A stretch of 9,457 bases of DNA from an uncultured Odoribacter sp. (GTDB lineage Bacteria > Bacteroidota > Bacteroidia > Bacteroidales > Marinifilaceae): assembly GCA_947176455.1 (NCBI GenBank), contig CAMWQQ010000048.1, forward strand, positions 1 to 9,457. The letters are read 5' to 3'. The first letter of the stretch is position 1. Each line of letters opens with the position of its first letter. Shown here in pieces: positions 1-6,821 of the stretch. The notes under the pieces are model-generated. The model had not been told where the DNA came from, ran no database searches, and worked only from the letters and a program-made list of their open reading frames with translations. Made by a program: the position numbers and the translations under genes.

Positions 1-1086
1 GGGTTGGTCCAGGTCGATGTTGATGGCGGGCGTCAATGCCGGCGTCTGGGCAGGCAGAAAACGTGCCGGATTCTTCTCCAGTTGTTCTAGGAAAATACCG
101 TCTTCTGTGATTTTTGCCTTGATGTTCCGGTCGGCGCTGCAACTTACTCCGATGCCCACCGGACAGGAAGCCGCATGACGGGGCAAACGGATGACACGAA
201 CGTCATGCACCCAGTATTTTCCACCGAATTGTGCGCCGATTCCTTTGTCCCGGCAGATTTTCAGGATTTTTTCTTCCCATTCGAGGTCCCGGAATGCGCG
301 TCCGCCTTCGTTGCCGGAAGTCGGGAGGTGGTCATAGTAACCGGCGGAGGCTTTCTTGACGGTGGTCAAGTTCGCTTCTGCCGACGTACCTCCGATGACA
401 ACTGCCAAGTGGTAGGGAGGACATGCGGAAGTGCCCAGGTCCAGAACTTTCTGCGAAATGAATTTGGTCAGCGTTTCTTCGTTCAGCAGGGCTTTGGTCT
501 GTTGATACAGGAAAGTCTTGTTGGCGGAACCGCCTCCTTTGGTAATGAACAGAAATTCATATTTGTTGCCTTGTGTGGCGTACAAATCAATTTGTGCCGG
601 CAGGTTGCAACCGCTGTTTTTTTCTTCGGTCATGGTGAAAGGAACCACTTGCGAATAACGGAGGTTCCGGTCGCGGTAGGTTTCAAACACGCCTTTGCTG
701 ATGGCTTCCGCATCGTTGCATCCGGTCCATACGTTTTCACCTTTTTTGCCGATGCAAATGGCGGTTCCGGTGTCCTGGCAGGTTGGCAGTTCGCCCTCGG
801 CGGCAACCACCTGGTTCATCAGCATGGTGTGGGCTACGAATTTATCGTTGTCGCTGGCTTCCGGGTCTTGCAGGATGTCCGCCAGTTTTTGCAGGTGAGA
901 GGCGCGCAGGTAAAAGGATACATCGCAATATGCCTCGCGAGCCAATAGCTCCAGCCCTTCTTTTTCGATTTTCAATATCTTTCGTCCTTCGCATTCAATG
1001 GTTTTGACGTAATCTTTCGTGAGAAGGCGATATTCGGTTGTGTCTTTTTCAATAGGAAAAGGTTCCTGATACTTGAATTCTGCCAT
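1..1086 (-). CDS. fumA: Class I (iron-sulfur) fumarate hydratase, 5' part only
   Basis: The enzyme interconverts fumarate and L-malate in the cytoplasm, as part of the TCA cycle or, in anaerobic Bacteroidales, the reductive branch leading to succinate and propionate. The frame opens at the ATG complementary to 1084-1086 and runs uncut off the left edge, giving the first 362 residues; the family is usually about 540-550 residues, so the C-terminal third is missing from the window. Visible motifs are PTCQDTGTA (Cys103), EKNSGCN (154-161), TKGGGSANK (182-190), SACPPYH (Cys222) and CPVGIGVSC (Cys316). From memory, Cys103, Cys222 and Cys316 line up with the three [4Fe-4S] ligands of E. coli FumA (105, 224, 318), so the cluster site appears intact. 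FumA and FumB cannot be told apart here; the symbol stands for the class. No exact TAnnTTTG promoter was found upstream. The gene is transcribed in the same direction as the ATPase gene, but 192 bp separates them and their base composition differs. Confidence 0.95.
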   Translation of the reverse strand, partial: MAEFKYQEPFPIEKDTTEYRLLTKDYVKTIECEGRKILKIEKEGLELLAREAYCDVSFYLRASHLQKLADILQDPEASDNDKFVAHTMLMNQVVAAEGELPTCQDTGTAICIGKKGENVWTGCNDAEAISKGVFETYRDRNLRYSQVVPFTMTEEKNSGCNLPAQIDLYATQGNKYEFLFITKGGGSANKTFLYQQTKALLNEETLTKFISQKVLDLGTSACPPYHLAVVIGGTSAEANLTTVKKASAGYYDHLPTSGNEGGRAFRDLEWEEKILKICRDKGIGAQFGGKYWVHDVRVIRLPRHAASCPVGIGVSCSADRNIKAKITEDGIFLEQLEKNPARFLPAQTPALTPAINIDLDQP

Positions 1087-1124
1087 ACTGTTGTTATTTA
1101 TAAGATTTATAATTCATCGCATTT

Positions 1125-1144
1125 GCCCGGTCTGTTGTCCGGGC
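1125..1144 (-). other. Small inverted repeat in the fumarase leader
   Basis: GCCCGG (1125-1130) and CCGGGC (1139-1144) form a perfect 6-bp G+C-only inverted repeat around an 8-nt spacer, 38 bp upstream of the fumarase start codon. It stands out in an otherwise AT-rich gap. If the region is transcribed it would fold as a hairpin in the 5' leader; it could also be a protein-binding site. No T-run follows it on the minus strand, so it is not a normal terminator. A one-mismatch -7-like sequence (TAATTTCG on the minus strand, 1159-1166) lies just upstream and would put the hairpin in the transcript, but that promoter call is weak. Confidence 0.4.
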
Positions 1145-1278
1145 GTGATATTCCGCAACGAAATTAAAATTAATAAATGAAAAAGCCGAGAGTTTTACAG
1201 AAATTTTTCTCTAATTCCGGAGATACTCTTCTCGATTAGCTTTTTTATACGAAATATTCGATTAGACTTCATTTCACA

Positions 1279-2700
1279 TCATGCGTTAATGAATAAATCA
1301 TCCGATGTTACCTGGGCATGAATGTTCATGGAGTGGGTATTTCTGGTGAGACCAAAACTTGTAATCAAGGTAGTTGCAAGTCCTTTTCTGGTCTTGGTTA
1401 CCCTGCGGAACTGTGTAGCCTTATTCTTTAATGCTTGGGAATATTTCGCATCAATCGTGAATGGTCCGTCGGAATATTTTATTTCGCATAGATTGATTGT
1501 CTTGTCGCTTCTGTCGATCAACAAGTCTATTTGTGTGCCGGGGTTATCGTCTTTAGCAGGGGCTCTCCAGGAATATTCGTTTGTGATGACTCCATTTATC
1601 CCGAGAGCTTTCTTTATCTGTTCGGAATGTTGCAGGCATACGCGTTCAAAAGCCAATCCACACCAATTATGGTATATGGGAGCTATTTGAATTTTAGACC
1701 AGTAATTTTTATCGGTATTTTTCTTGCTATCTAAGAACCTGAAATGGAATAATGTGAAATTATCAATGAGTTGGAAAAGAGCATTCTTTGTTTTAGTTCC
1801 TATTGCCTGATAACGTCGAATGAAACCGCAGTTTTCCAAATCTTCAAGATATTGAGACACTTTACCTCCACTTGCAAAATGCGTATGGATGAGGATTTCT
1901 TCACGGTTCATTCCTATTTTCTTTTTACCCAATGCTTCAATAATTTCTACATAGACATCCGGTTTGGCAAAAAGAGAACTATAGAGTTCTTGAAATTCGT
2001 TTCCTAATTTTGCATTTCTTCCAAAAAACAGGTTGTCGATGTTTTGAGCGAAACTTCTGTTGCTTTCAAGCAATGACCAGTAGAATGGTATTCCGCCGAA
2101 AATCATATACGCCTCTATTATTTGTTGTCGGTCAAGAGGTAAATTCAGTGCTGTCGCATATTCTTCGCACTCTTTGAGATTGAAAGGCTGAAGGCAAATT
2201 TGGTTGGTAAGGCGGTTGTGCAGACCTCCGCGATTGCGCAGGATTTTCTTTACAATCCAGGAAGTTGCTGAGCCACATACGATTAGCAATATGTCGGTTC
2301 TTGCTGATGCCCAGCCATTCCAGAAATGTTCGAAAGCTGGTAGGAAACTGGATTGTCTGCTGTCCATCCATGGAAGCTCATCCAAAAAGACCACTTTTTT
2401 GCCTAATGGTTGGGTTTCCAAGAACTCTCTTAACATAAAGAAAGCATCTGTCCAGTTGCGAGGAGCTACGGTTGTTGAACATCCTTGGGCTTTCAATTCT
2501 TTGTAGAAGTTGTGAAGTTGTGTTTTTGTCGAGACATTGGGCATTCCCGAGTAAGTGAACGCGAATTTATTCCCGAATAATTGACGGATTAAAAATGTCT
2601 TTCCGACTCTTCGTCTTCCATAAATGGCTATGAATTCAGAGCGTTCAGACTCGTAGGTCCTTTCAAGCAAGGCTATTTCTTTTTTTCTTCCGATTATCAT
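1279..2700 (-). CDS. AAA-type ATPase with winged-helix region and C-terminal PD-(D/E)XK nuclease-like domain (DUF234-type)
   Basis: A 473-residue protein of the ATPase_2/DUF234 type, common in multiple copies in archaea and Bacteroidetes; no clear cellular role is known to me. The N-terminal P-loop domain has Walker A GRRRVGKT (28-35), Walker B VVFLDE (103-108) and a sensor-like GSATSW (143-148). Residues about 245-300 look like a winged helix (conserved-looking LEDLENCGFIRR, 286-296). The C-terminal domain carries Glu352, Asp392 and Glu406-Ile-Lys408, the layout of a PD-(D/E)XK nuclease, so the catalytic residues appear intact. The start at ATG 2698-2700 fits the family and lies about 18 bp below a TATCTTTG promoter element. 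Base composition is lower than the neighbours (18/60 G+C at 1741-1800, against 33/60 at 4741-4800 in cinA), which suggests separate acquisition. A long inverted repeat lies upstream. No toxin, antitoxin or partner gene adjoins it. ATP-driven DNA processing is inferred, not shown. Confidence 0.88.
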   Translation of the reverse strand: MIIGRKKEIALLERTYESERSEFIAIYGRRRVGKTFLIRQLFGNKFAFTYSGMPNVSTKTQLHNFYKELKAQGCSTTVAPRNWTDAFFMLREFLETQPLGKKVVFLDELPWMDSRQSSFLPAFEHFWNGWASARTDILLIVCGSATSWIVKKILRNRGGLHNRLTNQICLQPFNLKECEEYATALNLPLDRQQIIEAYMIFGGIPFYWSLLESNRSFAQNIDNLFFGRNAKLGNEFQELYSSLFAKPDVYVEIIEALGKKKIGMNREEILIHTHFASGGKVSQYLEDLENCGFIRRYQAIGTKTKNALFQLIDNFTLFHFRFLDSKKNTDKNYWSKIQIAPIYHNWCGLAFERVCLQHSEQIKKALGINGVITNEYSWRAPAKDDNPGTQIDLLIDRSDKTINLCEIKYSDGPFTIDAKYSQALKNKATQFRRVTKTRKGLATTLITSFGLTRNTHSMNIHAQVTSDDLFINA

Positions 2701-2718
2701 AATTGGTCTGTTTTATTG

Positions 2719-2726
2719 CAAAGATA
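2719..2726 (-). promoter_or_regulatory. Bacteroidetes -7 element for the ATPase gene
   Basis: On the minus strand this reads TATCTTTG, an exact match to TAnnTTTG. It would start transcription roughly 15 nt upstream of the ATPase ATG at 2700. A TTTG at 2751-2754 (minus strand) could serve as the -33 box but is 24 bp away, somewhat longer than usual, and it lies inside the left arm of the inverted repeat at 2740-2789. A protein bound to that repeat would therefore cover the promoter. Confidence 0.6.
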
Positions 2727-2739
2727 ATGAAAATATTGA

Positions 2740-2789
2740 CACGACGGTGCCAAATCTGATAATTTTACAACCGATTTGGCACCGTTGTG
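2740..2789. repeat. 17-bp inverted repeat between divergent genes, candidate operator
   Basis: The left arm CACGACGGTGCCAAATC (2740-2756) and the right arm GATTTGGCACCGTTGTG (2773-2789) are reverse complements at 16 of 17 positions, including 13 in a row (2744-2756 with 2773-2785). The single exception, 2743 with 2786, would be a G-U pair in RNA. The spacer is 16 bp and AT-rich. It lies between the divergent ATPase and M48 protease genes, with the left arm over the presumed -33 region of the ATPase promoter. No T-run follows either side, so a terminator is unlikely. A binding site for a dimeric regulator, possibly the winged-helix ATPase itself, is the simplest reading; a recombination site or a structured transcript are alternatives. 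Confidence 0.7.
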
Positions 2790-2836
2790 GGTTTGACATT
2801 CTTAGGGTTCAGAGAGCAATCTGTTGAAAATTGCCA

Positions 2837-2844
2837 TATCTTTG
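2837..2844 (+). promoter_or_regulatory. Bacteroidetes -7 element for the M48 protease-cinA operon
   Basis: TATCTTTG is an exact TAnnTTTG match. No TTG sits at the expected 19-21 bp upstream (the nearest TTTG, 2792-2795, is 41 bp away), so only the -7 half is supported. Transcription would begin at about 2848-2851, which decides against, or makes leaderless, the in-frame ATG at 2848. Confidence 0.55.
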
Positions 2845-2883
2845 TGAATGGATTTGAAGGGGGGGGATTTTAAATCGGTAGGT

Positions 2884-4125
2884 ATGAATAGTGAAGTCGT
2901 TTTTATGGTCATTGTTGTTTTTCTCTGTGCGGAGTTCGTGATGGAGAGGATTTTGGAGGGATTGAACAGGCGGGCGATGTCGCAGACTTTGCCGGAAAGG
3001 TTGAAAGGCATCTATGACGAGAAGGAATACGAGCGTTTCCGGAATTACAAGTGTGAAAACAGCCGTTTTGAGTTGCTGGCTTCCACTTTTTCTTTTGTCG
3101 TTATGCTGGTGTTCCTGTGTATGGGAGGTTTCGGCTGGTGGAATGCGATTGTGGTTGCCGAAGTGGACAATACGATTCTCCGGACGTTGTTTTTTATGGC
3201 GGGACTTTCCCTGGCTTCGGGACTCCTTAGCCTGCCTTTTGACTGGTATGCCACTTTTCACATCGAGGAGAAATACGGATTCAACAAGACGACCCGAAAG
3301 ACGTATGTGGCGGATTTGCTGAAAGGCATGTTGCTTTCTGCCGTAATCGGTGGACTATTGTTGGCAACGATGGTGTGGTTTTATGAATGGGCGGGGAAGT
3401 GGTTCTGGCTGTATGCGTGGGGCGGTATGACCGTGTTCTCGGTATTTATGACGATGTTTTATTCGCAGTTGATAGTTCCTTTGTTCAATAAGCAGACACC
3501 GTTGGAAGAGGGTAGCTTGAGGGACAAAATCAACGACTTTGCCCGGAAAGTCGGCTTCCGGCTGACGGATATTTACGTGATAGACGGTTCCAGACGAACC
3601 ACCAAGGCGAATGCCTATTTTACGGGATTCGGCCCTAAAAAACGGATTGTGTTGTATGACACGCTGATGCAGGAGTTGACGGAGGAGGAAATCGTGGCGG
3701 TTTTGGCGCACGAGGCGGGGCATGATAAAAAAAGGCACACCCTGAAATTGATGTTGGTGTCCCTGTTGCAGACGGGGTTCATTTTGTGGCTGTTTTCACT
3801 GTTCGTAAATCAGCCGGCGCTGTCGGAGGCTTTGGGTGGCGACAAGGCGTATTTCCAGTTGGGACTGGTCGCATTTACTATATTGTACACTCCGATTAGC
3901 ATGGTGCTGGGCTTGTTTATGAATGTATGGTCTAGAAAAAACGAGTACGAGGCGGACCGGTTTGCGGCACGGCATTACGACGGAGAATGTCTGATTTCGG
4001 GATTGAAGAAAATATCGGTGAAATCCCTGAGCAATCTTACGCCACACCCGCTTTATGAATGGGTATATTATTCACACCCCTCTTTGTTGAAAAGGATAAA
4101 GGCGATAGGAGGGGCAAAACAATAA
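2884..4125 (+). CDS. M48-family (Ste24/CAAX prenyl protease type) integral membrane zinc metalloprotease
   Basis: A membrane-embedded zinc protease of the Ste24 type, which in eukaryotes trims prenylated CAAX proteins; the bacterial substrates are not established, and membrane protein quality control is a fair guess. Starting at ATG 2884 gives 413 residues. Numbered from that start, the zinc motif HEAGH is at 276-280, and the third ligand is Glu354 in NEYEAD. Other family marks are GSRRTTKANAYFTGFG (235-250) and YYSHPSLLKRI (395-405). About seven hydrophobic segments can be read (near 4-20, 64-86, 98-118, 144-166, 173-198, 285-308 and 323-346), matching the seven-span Ste24 fold. An in-frame ATG at 2848 would add 12 residues, encoded partly by a run of eight G, but it lies at the predicted transcription start, so 2884 is preferred. 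cinA begins 4 bp after the stop, so the two are very likely one operon. Confidence 0.92.
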   Translation: MNSEVVFMVIVVFLCAEFVMERILEGLNRRAMSQTLPERLKGIYDEKEYERFRNYKCENSRFELLASTFSFVVMLVFLCMGGFGWWNAIVVAEVDNTILRTLFFMAGLSLASGLLSLPFDWYATFHIEEKYGFNKTTRKTYVADLLKGMLLSAVIGGLLLATMVWFYEWAGKWFWLYAWGGMTVFSVFMTMFYSQLIVPLFNKQTPLEEGSLRDKINDFARKVGFRLTDIYVIDGSRRTTKANAYFTGFGPKKRIVLYDTLMQELTEEEIVAVLAHEAGHDKKRHTLKLMLVSLLQTGFILWLFSLFVNQPALSEALGGDKAYFQLGLVAFTILYTPISMVLGLFMNVWSRKNEYEADRFAARHYDGECLISGLKKISVKSLSNLTPHPLYEWVYYSHPSLLKRIKAIGGAKQ

Positions 4126-4129
4126 TTAT

Positions 4130-5356
4130 ATGAATGCAATTATTATTACCATTGGTGATGAAATCTTGATGGGACAGATTCTGGATACCAATTCGCAGTA
4201 TATGTCCCGGCGGTTGACGGAGATAGGGGTTGAGGTGGTTGAGCAACTTTCCATTCCGGACAAAGGGGAGGAAATATACGAGACCGTGGATTATGCGATG
4301 CAGCATGCCGATCTCATTTTGGTGACGGGGGGACTTGGGCCGACCAAGGACGATGTGACCAAGAAGGTGCTGACGGAATACTTCGGTACCCGTTTGGTGT
4401 TTCATCCGCAGGCAATGGAATGGCTGGAAGAGTTGTTGCGGAATCGCAACCTGCCCATGAACGAGAATAACAGGTCTCAGGCTTATCTTCCTGAGAGTTG
4501 TCGCATATTGCGGAATTTCAAGGGAACGGCTTCCGGAATGTGGTTCGAGCGCGGTTGGAAGTCTTTGATATCCTTGCCGGGCGTGCCTTTTGAAATGGAG
4601 CACTTGATGGATACGTATGTCATACCGGATTTGAAGGTCAAGTATCCGCATCTGCAATTGGCATACCGGATGTTGAAAGTGTATGACGTGCCGGAATCCG
4701 CTCTGGCGCATCATTTGGAGGAGTGGGAGAATGCGCTGGGAGAGGGTTTGAAGCTGGCTTACCTGCCTTCGCCGGGATTGGTCAAGTTGCGGATTACTGC
4801 CAAGGGGGATGCCGTGCAGCATTTGGATGCCGCATACGATACCCTCAAGGAGGTTCTGTCCGGAATGAAATATACGGAGGGGGAGGATGCCCTGGAAAAA
4901 CAAATCGGAAATGTGTTGCGCAAGAAAGGGGCAACCTTGGCGACCGCAGAGAGTTGCACGGGAGGGGAAATCGCCCGTCTGATAACCTCCGTGCCGGGAA
5001 GTTCCGATTATTTCAAAGGAACCGTTGTGGCTTATGCCAATGAGGTGAAAATCCGAGTGCTGGGCGTTGACGAAAAAGACATTGAACGGGAAGGCGCGGT
5101 CAGCGAGACGGTGGTTTTGCAGATGGCGGAGGGAGTGAAGAAGCTGATGAATACGGATTATGCCGTATCGACTTCCGGAGTGGCGGGACCGGACGGCGGA
5201 ACGCCGGAAAAGCCGGTGGGAACCGTCTGGATTGGCGTGGCGACACCGGAGAAGACATTCGCCCGGAAGTTCGCCTTCTCTTTTACCCGGGAGCGCAATA
5301 TGGCAAAGGCTGCTGCCAAAGCCTTGGAGTTGGTTATGCTGGAGATGGGGGTGTAG
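4130..5356 (+). CDS. cinA: CinA: two-domain competence/damage-inducible protein, nicotinamide-nucleotide amidase
   Basis: A 408-residue protein with the full two-domain build. The N-terminal MoCF-like domain (about 1-170; ITIGDEILMGQILDTN at 6-21, TGGLGPTKDD at 66-75) is the part linked to ADP-ribose or NAD-derivative pyrophosphatase activity. The C-terminal domain (about 252-408; TAESCTGG at 272-279, STSGVAGPDGGTPEKPVGT at 347-365) is the PncC-type amidase that turns nicotinamide mononucleotide into nicotinate mononucleotide and ammonia. Together they repair and recycle pyridine nucleotides in the cytoplasm; the competence link in the name comes from Gram-positive bacteria and need not apply here. 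The ATG is 4 bp after the M48 protease stop codon. An AGGAGGGG at 4107-4114 inside the upstream gene is 15 bp from the ATG, too far for a standard Shine-Dalgarno. The gene ends at TAG 5354-5356, just ahead of a strong palindromic terminator. Confidence 0.96.
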   Translation: MNAIIITIGDEILMGQILDTNSQYMSRRLTEIGVEVVEQLSIPDKGEEIYETVDYAMQHADLILVTGGLGPTKDDVTKKVLTEYFGTRLVFHPQAMEWLEELLRNRNLPMNENNRSQAYLPESCRILRNFKGTASGMWFERGWKSLISLPGVPFEMEHLMDTYVIPDLKVKYPHLQLAYRMLKVYDVPESALAHHLEEWENALGEGLKLAYLPSPGLVKLRITAKGDAVQHLDAAYDTLKEVLSGMKYTEGEDALEKQIGNVLRKKGATLATAESCTGGEIARLITSVPGSSDYFKGTVVAYANEVKIRVLGVDEKDIEREGAVSETVVLQMAEGVKKLMNTDYAVSTSGVAGPDGGTPEKPVGTVWIGVATPEKTFARKFAFSFTRERNMAKAAAKALELVMLEMGV

Positions 5357-5367
5357 CTTGTGTGCCT

Positions 5368-5414
5368 TATAATGAAAAAGGTTGAATCCTCAGGATTCAA
5401 CCTTTTTCATTATA
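5368..5414. terminator. Bidirectional intrinsic terminator between cinA and arcA
   Basis: The 47 bp form a perfect palindrome: 23-bp arms around a single centre base at 5391. The core stem is 5380-5402 (GGTTGAATCC, TCA, GGATTCAACC). It is followed by TTTTT on the plus strand (5403-5407) and by the complement of AAAAA (5375-5379) on the minus strand, so it can end transcripts from both convergent genes. The arcA stop codon (complement of 5410-5412) lies inside the outer stem. Confidence 0.93.
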
Positions 5415-6693
5415 GATTGGTCCGGTTGACGGGCATCGTCATACATCGGGCGCCACCACCGCCACGGGGCAGTTCGGAACCTTCAATGGTAATCACGTAT
5501 TTGCCGTAATTTTCAAGGTTAATCTTGTCTGCCAGTACATCATTTGCCTTGATGATTTCAAAACCGGCATTGTTCATTGCCTCTATGGTGTAGTTGTTGC
5601 GGGCGTAACCCAGCACCTGTCCAGGACCTACGGCAAAGAAGTTGGCGCCACTGTGCCATTGCTCGCGTTCCTGGTTCCAGTCGTCCGTACCTCCGCAGAG
5701 AACGGGTTCCAGGTCCATGCCCAGCTTTTTCAAAGCGGTAAGAAGATTCTTTTCGCTTCGGATGCTTTGCAATTTCCCGTTTTGAATCTTGATGTGAACG
5801 GTCTGGTAACTGCCCGGATTCAGAATCAGGGGTTCAAAAACCATGCACTTGTCCCGGTCCAGCAGGGTAAATACCATATCCAGGTGGATGAATGATTCCG
5901 GCGTGTGCGGCAGTTGCTGCACGATGATGTGCTGTGCCTTTTCGCTTTTCCGGCGGATAAATTCATCAATCAGCATATCGATTGCCTGGGTGCTGGTGCG
6001 GACTCCGTTGCCGATGACCAGAATATCGTCCCGGGCAATCAGAACGTCTCCGCCCTCGACGGTGCGGATGCGCTGGGTTGAGCCGGGAATGGGGGGGATG
6101 CTCAGGGTCTTGGTCTTGAATTCGGGCGTGAAGTCGAAAATCGACTGCATGATGACCGATTCGCGGTCCCGAATCGAGTTCGCCATGCGTCCGATGAGCA
6201 CCTCGTTGTACATGCTCATGGAGGCGTCCCGCGTGAAAAAGAAATTGTGCATCGGGCGCAGGGCATACCAGTCCTTGCTTAAAAACTTGGTGAGGTTGTC
6301 CTTGACCATCTCGACGCCTTCTATCAGCAATCGGGACAGGGTCTCGGCGTTTTCGTTCATCAGTTGTTCCTTCAGGCTTCCTTTGGGAGATGCCTCGCCG
6401 ATAAAAGGCTCTATCCGTTCAATGCGGTTCAGCACTTCCCGTTTGACCTCCTCGTTTTTCAGGATATTGCACAAAAGGTCTTTTACTTCGTAGGTCCTGG
6501 TCAACTTGGACAACACTCCGGATATCTGTTTGTACTCTTCACGGGCGATAGACAGGTTGATGATGTCGCTGTACAATGCTCGTTCGGCATTCTCGGGGGT
6601 CATGTTTTCGACCTCTTCTCCCGGAGTGTGTATGATGACTCCGTTTAATTTGCCGATTTCCGACTGGACGTTGACTTCTATAATAGGATTCAT
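5410..6693 (-). CDS. arcA: Arginine deiminase
   Basis: Hydrolyses L-arginine to L-citrulline and ammonia in the cytoplasm, the first step of the arginine deiminase pathway, useful for nitrogen release, energy and acid resistance. The product is 427 residues from ATG 6691-6693, close to the roughly 410-420 residues usual for the family. The guanidine-modifying catalytic set is complete: Asp156 in FTRDAS, Glu213 in VEGGD, His270 and Asp272 in HLDMVF, and the nucleophile Cys417 in RGGGGARCMTMP. SGANFFAVGPGQVLGYARN (348-366) is also typical. A longer reading from the ATG at 6732 is rejected because that codon lies inside the -7 promoter element at 6730-6737. Partner genes of the pathway (arcB, arcC, an arginine/ornithine antiporter) are not adjacent, so citrulline must be used by enzymes encoded elsewhere, if at all. 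The stop codon falls within the shared terminator. Confidence 0.93.
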   Translation of the reverse strand: MNPIIEVNVQSEIGKLNGVIIHTPGEEVENMTPENAERALYSDIINLSIAREEYKQISGVLSKLTRTYEVKDLLCNILKNEEVKREVLNRIERIEPFIGEASPKGSLKEQLMNENAETLSRLLIEGVEMVKDNLTKFLSKDWYALRPMHNFFFTRDASMSMYNEVLIGRMANSIRDRESVIMQSIFDFTPEFKTKTLSIPPIPGSTQRIRTVEGGDVLIARDDILVIGNGVRTSTQAIDMLIDEFIRRKSEKAQHIIVQQLPHTPESFIHLDMVFTLLDRDKCMVFEPLILNPGSYQTVHIKIQNGKLQSIRSEKNLLTALKKLGMDLEPVLCGGTDDWNQEREQWHSGANFFAVGPGQVLGYARNNYTIEAMNNAGFEIIKANDVLADKINLENYGKYVITIEGSELPRGGGGARCMTMPVNRTNL

Positions 6694-6729
6694 AGATAAT
6701 GTAGTATGATTTGCTTGCTTATTATGGGA

Positions 6730-6737
6730 CAAAAATA
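6730..6737 (-). promoter_or_regulatory. Bacteroidetes -7 element for arcA
   Basis: The minus strand reads TATTTTTG, an exact TAnnTTTG match, giving a leader of roughly 30 nt before the ATG at 6693. No clear -33 TTG is seen at the usual distance. It shows that arcA can be expressed apart from mgtE upstream, and it rules out the ATG at 6732 as the start. Confidence 0.55.
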
Positions 6738-6756
6738 CAGCTTAAACGATTAATAT

Positions 6757-6780
6757 CCTTATAATTACCCCTTATAATTA
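6757..6780. repeat. Tandem 11-bp direct repeat upstream of arcA
   Basis: CCTTATAATTA occurs at 6757-6767 and again at 6770-6780, 13 bp apart start to start. The pair lies 20-43 bp upstream of the arcA -7 element and before the mgtE stop codon. The position suits an activator or repressor site for arcA, but AT-rich repeats arise by chance easily and no known regulator motif was recognised. Confidence 0.5.
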
Positions 6781-6821
6781 TGCAAAACGCCAAAATAAAT
6801 ATGCAAAGGTCGTCGGGGAAT

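Noticed and set aside
175..948. Long plus-strand open frame of 257 codons
   Set aside because: It lies antisense within the fumarase gene, whose minus-strand translation shows clear class I fumarase motifs throughout. The plus-strand reading resembles no family and is a shadow of a GC-balanced gene.
1232..1265. 8-bp direct repeat TCGATTAG (1232-1239 and 1258-1265) downstream of the ATPase gene, considered as a target-site duplication or att remnant
   Set aside because: Both copies are on the same side of the gene, the repeat is short, and no copy was seen on the other flank, so it does not bracket an insertion.
1279..2789. The ATPase gene as a transposon with the 2740-2789 repeat as its end
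   Set aside because: No matching repeat was found at the other end of the gene, and the protein is not a transposase. A simple IS-like element is not supported.
4107..4114. AGGAGGGG as a Shine-Dalgarno for cinA
   Set aside because: It is 15 bp from the ATG, beyond the usual spacing, and it encodes the end of the upstream gene. Other genes here lack Shine-Dalgarno sequences, as is common in Bacteroidetes.
4037..4903. Minus-strand open frame of 288 codons over cinA
   Set aside because: It is antisense to the well-supported cinA and the end of the M48 protease gene, and its translation is rich in His, Gln and Arg without domain-like pattern.
5843..6493. Plus-strand open frame of 216 codons over arcA
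   Set aside because: It is the antisense shadow of the arginine deiminase gene; its Ser/Arg-rich translation is typical of a reversed reading.
6694..6732. N-terminal extension of arginine deiminase starting at the ATG at 6732
   Set aside because: The codon lies inside the -7 promoter element (6730-6737), and the added residues do not look like part of the family; the ATG at 6693 gives the normal N-terminus.
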